From Maridesulfovibrio frigidus DSM 17176 (GTDB lineage: Bacteria > Desulfobacterota > Desulfovibrionia > Desulfovibrionales > Desulfovibrionaceae), in contig NZ_JONL01000007.1 in NCBI RefSeq assembly GCF_000711735.1, forward strand, positions 62,001 through 126,000: DNA of 64,000 nt, read 5' to 3'. Shown here in pieces: positions 55,164-62,779 of this stretch; within the stretch, counting starts at the first letter, position 1, and every line of letters starts with the position of its first letter. The position numbers and the translations under genes are program-made. Below the pieces are notes generated by a model. That model was given only the letters and a program-made list of their open reading frames with translations. It did not search any database and had not been told where the DNA came from.

Positions 55164-55991
55164 TCAGGCTTTAAAGCTATGGTGAGTAGGGATAAAGAAA
55201 TTTATTCCCCACAGTGATATCATGGTGATGACAAAAACAATGATCACCAGAATTGCCGGTTTTTTGCCTCTCCAGCCAACGATTGTGCGCTGATGGAAAA
55301 GGAATGCAAATAAAAACCAGACCAGTAACGTTACGATTTCTTTCGGATCCCATGAGAACATTTTAGTAAAGGTTCCTCGCGCCCACAAGAACCCGGCGGC
55401 GAGTCCTAAAGTATAGAGCGGGAAACCAATCATAATCGCCCAATGATTCACACGATCGAAGGTATTTAAAGAAGGCATCTCTTTACCGAATGCAGTAAGG
55501 TTGGCCTTCGTTTTAATCTTATTGTTTAGGTATATAAAAGCTACACCAGCTCCCGCAGCCATTGCCATCAAAGCGATGCTTACAAATATGGTTCCGATAT
55601 GGAGACCTATAAAAAGGCCCGCCAAATGAGCAGGGAGAGTCACTTTAAGGCTTTGAGCCGCAAGAGATGCGACAAATAGCAACAGAGCCAAAGGTGAAGC
55701 TGTGAGCGCAAAGAAAGTATTGCGTATTTTCCACCAGAGACCGAAATAAACGAGAATCAAACTCCAACCTAGCAGGCTGAAGTAAAAGAATCCGCCAGTC
55801 AGCACAGTTCCTTTATATAAGGTCACGGCGAGCAGCAAATCGAGAGAATGCAATGCAAACCCGCCAATAGCGCACAGATTTCCAAGCTTACCCATTATGG
55901 GGCTATTCTTAAGAGCGCCTGCTATGAAGAAAATCATCCCCATTAAATACAGGGCTATAATCACGTATTGAAAGAACTCAAACAAAGTCAT
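55164..55991 (-). CDS. ccsA: CcsA/HemX-like cytochrome c assembly protein
   Basis: The 275-residue polytopic protein (about eight membrane helices) belongs to the CcmC/CcsA/HemX heme-handling family. It has a partial tryptophan-rich motif FSWDPKEIVTLLVW near 220-233 and several His residues (HSLD, HIGTIF, NHWAIM, LFHQ) that could bind heme. In this family CcsA works with CcsB in system II cytochrome c maturation; HemX-like members may instead affect HemA. Its position beside hemA allows either reading. It overlaps the precorrin-2 dehydrogenase gene by 14 bases. Confidence 0.85.
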   Translation of the reverse strand: MTLFEFFQYVIIALYLMGMIFFIAGALKNSPIMGKLGNLCAIGGFALHSLDLLLAVTLYKGTVLTGGFFYFSLLGWSLILVYFGLWWKIRNTFFALTASPLALLLFVASLAAQSLKVTLPAHLAGLFIGLHIGTIFVSIALMAMAAGAGVAFIYLNNKIKTKANLTAFGKEMPSLNTFDRVNHWAIMIGFPLYTLGLAAGFLWARGTFTKMFSWDPKEIVTLLVWFLFAFLFHQRTIVGWRGKKPAILVIIVFVITMISLWGINFFIPTHHSFKA

Positions 55992-56655
55992 CAGTTAACT
56001 CCGGGATATGGGGAACAAGTTCTTCGGGCAGAATTTCAGCCAATAATTCTTTAACACGGCTCATGTTTCCTGCTTCCAGTTCATCTAAAATCGGAGACGC
56101 TACAAGATGCCTGAACAAAGCGGTGTTTTGGCTTGTTTCCTCGCCAAGGTCAAGGACCAGAGGTCTGATTCTGCCCATCAAGGTCAGAAAAATTGCATAA
56201 TGTTCGCCAAAAACGTCTTGTAAATCGCGACGAATTTTTTTTGTAAAAGCCGGACTGTTGCCGCCCGTAGAGACTGCAAGAGTAAGATCTCCCTGTTTAA
56301 TTACGGATGGTACGATGAAATTGCTCCCATCAGGGTAATCCGCAATGTTGCAAAGAATATTCTTTTCACGGCATATATCTGCAATTTGTTTATTTACAGC
56401 TTTGTTGCAAGTGCATGCAAATGCCATAAATTTATCATCTAAATCTTCCGGTTCAAAATTGCGCTTTTCAAAACGGACACGGGGATCTTCGCTAATGCTT
56501 TTAAGTTCAGAGCAAGGATCACAAGTATCAAGTACCGTGATTTCGGCAGGGCCGGATTGCAATAAAGATTTCAGCTTGCGAAGCCCAACACATCCTGCTC
56601 CAACTAGCAGACATTTCTGGTTTTCCACTTTCAGGAAAATAGGATAGTACGTCAT
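55978..56655 (-). CDS. Precorrin-2 dehydrogenase (Met8/CysG N-terminal type)
   Basis: This protein oxidises precorrin-2 to sirohydrochlorin with NAD, and some relatives also insert iron. From ATG 56653-56655 (225 residues) it has YYPIFLKVENQKCLLVGAG at the start, a GAGCVGLRK Rossmann motif, then NIADYPDGSNFIVPSVIKQGDL and STGGNSPAFTKKIRRDL, diagnostic for the family. The glycine motif is slightly unusual (GAG rather than GGG). A longer frame from TTG 56700 lacks a ribosome binding site. It leads the operon that includes ccsA and hemA, fitting a supply of siroheme. Confidence 0.9.
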   Translation of the reverse strand: MTYYPIFLKVENQKCLLVGAGCVGLRKLKSLLQSGPAEITVLDTCDPCSELKSISEDPRVRFEKRNFEPEDLDDKFMAFACTCNKAVNKQIADICREKNILCNIADYPDGSNFIVPSVIKQGDLTLAVSTGGNSPAFTKKIRRDLQDVFGEHYAIFLTLMGRIRPLVLDLGEETSQNTALFRHLVASPILDELEAGNMSRVKELLAEILPEELVPHIPELTDDFV

Positions 56656-56759
56656 AGAAGATTGGTATAGCAAAAGGGTACCCTTATTGTAAAATGACAA
56701 AAGGCCAATAAACAGATATATTTTTTGCTCACAGGATTCTGCAACAAATGGAATTTATT

Positions 56760-57989
56760 ATGAAACGAGCTCTTGTTGTACAACTCACAAGGTTTGGAGA
56801 CCTTGTCCAGACTAAAAGACTTATCCTTACCCTTGCCGGGCGCGGACTGGAAGTCCATCTTTGCATTGATCGTTCGCTTAATGATCTGGCTGAAATTTTA
56901 TACCCTAATTGTATCATCCACACGCTAATTGCACATGGAACAGGGATTTCTGGAGACGGTATAAGCTCGGCTCTTCCAGTTAATTACAAAGTTTTTCAGA
57001 CACTTAAAGATATTAATTTCGATTACATTTATAACTTAAATTTCTCTCCCATGAACTATATGATGGCCTCAATGTTTAACCCTGAAAAAGTCATTGGGCA
57101 CAAACGGGTAAACGGCCAACCTATACGTAACCCATGGATCGACTTTGGATTTCGGATTGCCACTGAAAGACGCAACAATATCAATATAGTAGACTACTGG
57201 GCTGCACTTAGTCCTGAAATGATACCAGCCTCAGAAGTTAATCCGCTAGCAACGCCTAAAGGCGGCGGAATAGGTGTTGTTATGGCTGGGAGAGAGTCAC
57301 GCAGATCACTTCCTATAGATGTACTTGCCCCGATGGTTATGGCAGCCAGATCTGTAAATAAAAATAAAAAAATATTTCTGCTAGGCAGCAGTTCCGAAAA
57401 AGATGCTGGGAAAAAACTATTGGCAAAATTTCCGCCATCCATAGCGAAAGATGTTGAAAACCTTGTTGGAACAACAGGTTGGGAAGATTTATCGAAGACC
57501 GTTTCAAATCTTGACCTGCTTATGACTCCAGATACCGGAACCATGCACCTTGCCGCACACTTCGGAACACCTGTGTTGGGATTTTTCCTTTCATCCGCAT
57601 GGTGCTTTGAAACTGGGCCATACGGCAAAGGACATACAATTATTCAAGCGGATTTTGATTGCTCTCCATGTGTTGAATCTCAGCCGTGCTATAATAATTT
57701 AAAATGTCTTGAGCCTTTTAAAGAGCCATCCATGCCTAGATTTATCGCAACACGTAAGCCAGATCACCTGCCGCAAGGGTTGTCAGTATTTGAATCTACT
57801 TGTGATTTCCTCGGCACTAAGTACGTATTAAAGGCAGGGCAGGACATTACTAGCGAACGCAGAGAAAGATTGCGCAATTTCATTGGGTGCCACCTTGGAA
57901 TACTAGATATTGGCGAATACGGACCTTTTCCTGAACTTGCGGAAAAATTTTACAAAGAAAAAGACTGGATAACAGGATCGAGGTTATAA
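56760..57989 (+). CDS. Glycosyltransferase family 9 (heptosyltransferase-like)
   Basis: The protein (409 residues from ATG 56760; ATG 56748 is also possible) is a GT-B fold enzyme like the LPS heptosyltransferases. The N-terminal half starts RALVVQLTRFGDLVQTKRL. The C-terminal half has GVVMAGRESRRSLPIDVLAPMV and the nucleotide-sugar motif LLMTPDTGTMHLAAHFGTPV. The acceptor is unknown; LPS core or a surface protein is possible. It is three bases from the next glycosyltransferase gene, so the two probably act together. Confidence 0.9.
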   Translation: MKRALVVQLTRFGDLVQTKRLILTLAGRGLEVHLCIDRSLNDLAEILYPNCIIHTLIAHGTGISGDGISSALPVNYKVFQTLKDINFDYIYNLNFSPMNYMMASMFNPEKVIGHKRVNGQPIRNPWIDFGFRIATERRNNINIVDYWAALSPEMIPASEVNPLATPKGGGIGVVMAGRESRRSLPIDVLAPMVMAARSVNKNKKIFLLGSSSEKDAGKKLLAKFPPSIAKDVENLVGTTGWEDLSKTVSNLDLLMTPDTGTMHLAAHFGTPVLGFFLSSAWCFETGPYGKGHTIIQADFDCSPCVESQPCYNNLKCLEPFKEPSMPRFIATRKPDHLPQGLSVFESTCDFLGTKYVLKAGQDITSERRERLRNFIGCHLGILDIGEYGPFPELAEKFYKEKDWITGSRL

Positions 57990-57991
57990 AG

Positions 57992-59281
57992 TTGAAAGAT
58001 AATATTTTGAACTCGAAAAAAATTCTGAGAATACTTGTTGTACTTCCTTTATATGGAGGTTCATTACCTGTTGGAAGATTCTGCGTAGCCGCTCTCAAAG
58101 AAATGGGACACCTCGTTGAAACTTTTGAGGCTCCGGAATTCTATGACGCTTATAATGCTCTTGATAATCTGAAGGTTACGTCAGACAGGCATCAATATTT
58201 GCAAAATAGCTTCCTTCAAGTATTGTCGCAGGCAGTCTTAGCCAAAACCGAGACATTTGAGCCGGACATGGTGCTTTCCATGGCGCAGGCACCGCTTACA
58301 CATCAAGCATTAAAGAGATTGAAGCGGGATAAAGTTATCACAGCCATGTGGTTTGTAGAAGACTTCCGGCTATTTACCTATTGGCAGAGCTTCGCTCCGT
58401 TTTATGATATTTTTGCTGTGATTCAAAAAGAGCATTTTTTTGATAAACTTAAGGAAATAGGAGTGAATAACACTCTTTATCTTCCTCTAGCGGCTCACCC
58501 GGACTTTCATCATCCTCTAAATATTGGCGTCATAGATAGGCGCAAATATGGCGCGGACGTTTCATTTATGGGGGCAGGGTACCCAAATCGGCGCATGGCT
58601 TTTCGCAAACTGATTCATCACGGACTCAAAATATGGGGCTCTGAATGGGAAGGAGATCATATTCTCGATAAGTATATTCAGCTTGGCGGACGCAGGGTTT
58701 CCTCTGAAGAATGCGTGAAAATTTTCAATGCAACAAAAATAAATTTAAACCTCCATTCATCAATTAATGCAGATGAACTCGTCAGTGGGGGAGATTTTAT
58801 TAACCCGAGAACTTTTGAACTGGCTGCTTGCGGAGCTTTTCAACTAGTTGATCGCAGATCACTTATGTCAGAAGCATTTTCTGAAGGTGAACTGGCACAT
58901 TTTGATAACCTTGAAGATTTAGATGAGAAAATCAGCTACTTTTTATCCCACCCTGATGAACGGGATCTTTATGCAGAAAAAGGGCGAAAGCGCGTCCTTG
59001 CTGAGCATACATACGTTATTAGAATGCAGACCTTAATTGACTTTGCTATGGATAAAATTGATGGATGGCCTAAAGAAAGGACCTCAGAAGAGCTCTTTAC
59101 TCCTGATTTTCCCGAAGAATTAAAGAGTGAAGTGGTCAACCTAATTGAGAAGCTGGGGCTTCCATTAAATGTATCATTTGAAGATCTTATTAGCGCAATA
59201 AGACAACAGCAAGGTGAATTGGATCCACTCGACACAGCAGTTTTATTTCTAGATGAATGGAAAAAAATATACAAAAGATGA
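57992..59281 (+). CDS. CgeB-like glycosyltransferase
   Basis: The 429-residue protein resembles the CgeB (spore maturation protein) glycosyltransferases, with a DUF3880-like N-terminus (SLPVGRFCVAALKEMGH) and a C-terminal GT1-like domain. In that domain ADVSFMGAGYPNRR, INPRTFELAACGAFQLVD and the HPDERDLYAEKGRKRV helix are visible. In Desulfovibrio-like bacteria such genes often lie near flagellar or chemotaxis genes. Here cheR follows after 163 bases, which hints at flagellin or surface glycosylation, but that is inference. The start is TTG 57992 after GAGG. Confidence 0.85.
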   Translation: MKDNILNSKKILRILVVLPLYGGSLPVGRFCVAALKEMGHLVETFEAPEFYDAYNALDNLKVTSDRHQYLQNSFLQVLSQAVLAKTETFEPDMVLSMAQAPLTHQALKRLKRDKVITAMWFVEDFRLFTYWQSFAPFYDIFAVIQKEHFFDKLKEIGVNNTLYLPLAAHPDFHHPLNIGVIDRRKYGADVSFMGAGYPNRRMAFRKLIHHGLKIWGSEWEGDHILDKYIQLGGRRVSSEECVKIFNATKINLNLHSSINADELVSGGDFINPRTFELAACGAFQLVDRRSLMSEAFSEGELAHFDNLEDLDEKISYFLSHPDERDLYAEKGRKRVLAEHTYVIRMQTLIDFAMDKIDGWPKERTSEELFTPDFPEELKSEVVNLIEKLGLPLNVSFEDLISAIRQQQGELDPLDTAVLFLDEWKKIYKR

Positions 59282-59444
59282 GTGGTATACTATACTGAAA
59301 GTGGTCCCATAAATGGTGTACGTTATTATAATTGATTCTTTTCGAATTTGTTTATCTAATTAGTACGCATTTCCCTTATCAGGGAAAAATAGTTATAATT
59401 AAATAAAGCAAATAAATATATTTAAATCTTAGAGAGAAGAATTT

Positions 59445-60320
59445 ATGTCAGGCCTTTTTTCAGGAAGCGGCTTCAGTGGTGGAATAAAAATTTCCACACT
59501 AGAATTTACACAACTCAAAGATATTATCTATGAGTTATCTGGTATATTCCTAAATAGTAACAGAAAGTATCTTGTTGAAAACAGGTTTTCTGGCCGTATT
59601 CTTGAGCTTAATTTAAAAAGTTTTAAAGAATACATAGAATATTTAAAATATGACAGAAATAAAGCGGCTGAATTAAATAAATTAGCTGACCTCATTACGA
59701 CAAACGAAACAAGCTTTTTCAGGGATAATGCACAGCTTAAAGTCTTCACCAACGAAACTTTACGCAAAATTGTTGACGAGAAACGTAAATCAGGAAAACT
59801 GGATATCAAGATATGGTCTGCCGGATGCTCGTCTGGGGAAGAACCTTACACGCTATCAATAATCATCCATGAAATGCTGAAAGCTGAGCTTTCCAAGTGG
59901 CGCATACAGATCACTGCGAATGATATTTCTTCCGACATCATCGAGAAGGCGAAAAAAGGTGAGTATGCAAAGTACGCATTCAAAACAACTCCTTCTCTTA
60001 TTACTAAAAAATATTTCACTGAAACTTCTCCCGGTGTATTTCAAGTCAATGCGGACATAAAAAAGCTTGTTCGTTTTGCCAAAATCAACCTAAACGATCG
60101 AATTGCATTAAAAAAGATCCCTAAATCAGATATCGTTTTGTGTCGAAATGTGATAATTTATTTCGATAAAGAAATGAAAAAGAAAGTTGTAAGTGCTTTT
60201 TATGACAACCTAATTGAGGGTGGACATCTTTATGTAGGGCATTCTGAATCTTTACATACGATAACTAACACCTTTAAAGCCAAACACCATGAAGGAGCCA
60301 TCTCTTACAGGAAGATTTAA
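59445..60320 (+). CDS. cheR: CheR chemotaxis protein methyltransferase
   Basis: CheR methylates glutamates of chemoreceptors for adaptation, using SAM. The 291-residue protein has the N-terminal helical CheR_N domain (about 15-75) and NETSFFRD near 87-94. The SAM motif WSAGCSSGEEPYTL (about 125-138), ITANDISSDIIEKAK and CRNVIIYFD follow. No CheB is adjacent. It stands between the glycosyltransferases and an HDOD gene. A hairpin TTTCCCT-TATC-AGGGAAA (59370-59387) lies in its leader. Confidence 0.96.
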   Translation: MSGLFSGSGFSGGIKISTLEFTQLKDIIYELSGIFLNSNRKYLVENRFSGRILELNLKSFKEYIEYLKYDRNKAAELNKLADLITTNETSFFRDNAQLKVFTNETLRKIVDEKRKSGKLDIKIWSAGCSSGEEPYTLSIIIHEMLKAELSKWRIQITANDISSDIIEKAKKGEYAKYAFKTTPSLITKKYFTETSPGVFQVNADIKKLVRFAKINLNDRIALKKIPKSDIVLCRNVIIYFDKEMKKKVVSAFYDNLIEGGHLYVGHSESLHTITNTFKAKHHEGAISYRKI

Positions 60321-60353
60321 ATTTGGCTTTAACATAATTTATGAGGTGTTGAG

Positions 60354-61574
60354 ATGCGTAGTGTAGGAATTGATGATCTTGAGCCCGGTATGATTTTAGG
60401 CGCGGATTTGCTTCATGCAGGAAGAATGCTTCTTCCTGCTGGGTCTGTTATTACCAGTAGTAATATTGTTTTTTTTCAGAGGCAGGGCATTGGCGATGTA
60501 AAAGTCCTAAGTTCTCCGCTGGCCGAACCTGACGAAGAAAGTGCGAATATGGCTTTTCGTTATGTTAGGGATTATTTCATGTTTGTAAACCATGATCACC
60601 CCGCCATAATGAAAATGTTTGATATAGCTGTACATCGTGCCGCTGTGCAAATTATGGAAGGGTGGAAGCTGCCTACATATGAAGAACAGACCGTAACAGA
60701 ACTCGAAGATATGCGAGACCTTTTCTTCCGAGACGAAGGCAAGGTTGAAGACGTAGTTGACGCAGAGATAAAAATTGCTTCTTTTCCAGATATATTTTTC
60801 AAAGTTAAAAAAGTTGTTGATGATCCATCTGCATCTGCTCAAGAAATTGCAGCGGTTGTAGGTCTTGACGTGGGGATCTCAGCTCAGCTTCTAAAACTAG
60901 TCAACAGCCCTTTGTATGGATTTCCATCCAAAATAGATTCACTTACTCGCGCAGTTGCCCTTGTAGGGAGCAAAGAACTTTGCACCTTAGCTCTAGGCCT
61001 TTCGACTATCAGCTATTTTAAAGACATTCCTCCGGAACTAATTGATATGCGCACCTTCTGGCTGCATTCATTGACCTGCGGAGTATTTGCTAAAATTATT
61101 TCTGAGAAAGTTGACGGAGTTGTCCCTGAAGTCATGTTCACAGCTGGGCTGTTGCACGATGTAGGACGACTTATCATCTTTAAAAAAATGCCTTGTAGTT
61201 CAATTCAAGCAATGCTGTACGCAAGAGAAAACTTTATTCCGCTTGTTGAAGCAGAGGAAATGACCCTCGGTTTCAACCATGAACACGTCGCAAAAGACAT
61301 GCTGGGTAAATGGAATTTTCCTTCAGAACTTACTGATATCATTAGCCATCATCACTCACCTCAAGATGCCGAATCTAAAATTCAGGCAACAATTCTTCAG
61401 GTTGCGGATAATTTGACAAATGCTATCGAAATTTCAAACGGCGGGATGTATGTTCTTCCAGGTATTGAAGATGGAGCTTGGGAATTACTTGGTATTGATG
61501 CAGCTTGCTTGTCATCGATTGTCGAAGAATATGACCACCAGATAGAAGACCTTTTTCAAGTATTTTTCACTTAA
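60354..61574 (+). CDS. HDOD-domain signalling protein
   Basis: The 406-residue protein has an N-terminal segment (about 1-55, GMILGADLLHAGRMLLPAGSVI) often found before HD-type domains. A central HDOD domain (about 150-345) follows, with ASFPDIFFKVKKVVDD, LLKLVNSPLYGFPSKI, GLLHDVGRL and HHSP. HDOD proteins are non-enzymatic HD relatives linked to signalling and motility, although GLLHDVGRL keeps an HD pair here. The gene starts 33 bases after cheR and is likely cotranscribed. Its stop codon interlocks with that of the histidine kinase on the other strand. Confidence 0.9.
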   Translation: MRSVGIDDLEPGMILGADLLHAGRMLLPAGSVITSSNIVFFQRQGIGDVKVLSSPLAEPDEESANMAFRYVRDYFMFVNHDHPAIMKMFDIAVHRAAVQIMEGWKLPTYEEQTVTELEDMRDLFFRDEGKVEDVVDAEIKIASFPDIFFKVKKVVDDPSASAQEIAAVVGLDVGISAQLLKLVNSPLYGFPSKIDSLTRAVALVGSKELCTLALGLSTISYFKDIPPELIDMRTFWLHSLTCGVFAKIISEKVDGVVPEVMFTAGLLHDVGRLIIFKKMPCSSIQAMLYARENFIPLVEAEEMTLGFNHEHVAKDMLGKWNFPSELTDIISHHHSPQDAESKIQATILQVADNLTNAIEISNGGMYVLPGIEDGAWELLGIDAACLSSIVEEYDHQIEDLFQVFFT

Positions 61575-62695
61575 AACATATTGTTTTTATGACAACAGAT
61601 ACCATCAGAACATAATAACTCAATAGTTACCGTTGTTCCCATATTTGGCCCAGCGCTTTCTATAAAGAGTTTGCCTTGGTGTTCAAATACTATCTTTTTT
61701 ACTAAAGAGAGGCCCATTCCAACGCCCTTAGCTTTTGTAGAAAAAAAAGGATCGCAAACATAAGGTAAAATTTTCGTCTCAATACCAAGCCCATGATCTA
61801 TCACTTTAATTGTTAAGATGTCGTTTTCAATAAAGACTTTTATGTCTACTTTAGTGGATGGACTCGGTGTAAAGTTACTGGCATTAAGCAATAGTTCAAC
61901 GATTACTGATGTAAATAAAGAACCGTCAATATTAAGCTCTGAGATATTGCTTTCAATATTTACAACTGTATTTTCACCTATTTTCGCTAAAATTATATTT
62001 GCCCTTTCAATTGCCTTTTCAAAGAAAGAACCTACATTAATTTCACTTAAAATTGGCTGCGGAATTGTAGAATATGTCCTTACAACAGAAACAAGCTTCT
62101 CTAGCTTCATAGCCTCTTCAGAAATGGCCTGCATTTCTTTCTGCAAAGGATCTTTATCGGGGAGTTTTCGAGAAACAATATTAGCCAAACCACCAATAAT
62201 TGAAGTGGGGTTCCGAACTTGATGGGCTACCGCTTGCGCAAGAGCGTCAAGTCCCGCAATTCTCTCTTTTTGCAACTCCACATTTCTAGATGATATTCTG
62301 CGTTCACGCTCTTCCGCTTGATGGGAATCCGTAACGTCTTCAAAAAGGAAAACCATCCCTAATATTTTTGAATTATTACTAAGAAAAGAAGATGTTATTG
62401 ATAATTCTTTAGTAGAGTTACTACTTTCAGGATAATAAGAGACTCGATGCGTAAGACCAATCTTCTGCTCATCAATAAGATCTATAATAACCTGATTGAA
62501 TTCAACATTTGAAGATTCATTTTTGATAAAAAGTTCACCCCAACCACACCCAAGATGTTCGGTTAAATTTAAATCAAGTATTTTACATACAGCCTTATTT
62601 AAAAAAACTATTTCGCCTGTATTCGAAATAACCATTAATCCAACACTAATACTTTCAACAATATTTTCAATAACAAGCTTTTTTAGCGAAGACAT
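61571..62695 (-). CDS. PAS-domain sensor histidine kinase
   Basis: The 374-residue cytoplasmic protein has a PAS domain (about 8-120, GLMVISNTGEIVFLNKAV), a short linker and a HisKA-like helix with the phosphorylated-His motif AVAHQVRNPTSIIGG (about 155-169). A HATPase_c domain (about 250-365) follows, with ELLLNASNF (N box), DHGLGI (G1) and KGVGMGLSLVKK (G2). It has no membrane helix or receiver domain and no response regulator next door, so its signal and partner are unknown. It converges with the HDOD gene and overlaps it by four bases. Confidence 0.9.
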   Translation of the reverse strand: MSSLKKLVIENIVESISVGLMVISNTGEIVFLNKAVCKILDLNLTEHLGCGWGELFIKNESSNVEFNQVIIDLIDEQKIGLTHRVSYYPESSNSTKELSITSSFLSNNSKILGMVFLFEDVTDSHQAEERERRISSRNVELQKERIAGLDALAQAVAHQVRNPTSIIGGLANIVSRKLPDKDPLQKEMQAISEEAMKLEKLVSVVRTYSTIPQPILSEINVGSFFEKAIERANIILAKIGENTVVNIESNISELNIDGSLFTSVIVELLLNASNFTPSPSTKVDIKVFIENDILTIKVIDHGLGIETKILPYVCDPFFSTKAKGVGMGLSLVKKIVFEHQGKLFIESAGPNMGTTVTIELLCSDGICCHKNNMF

Positions 62696-62779
62696 AATCC
62701 TATCCTCATATAAAGTTCATTACTAAGAATACACCCCGCATCAAGGACAAGCAATAAATTATATGATTAAATAGGTCAG

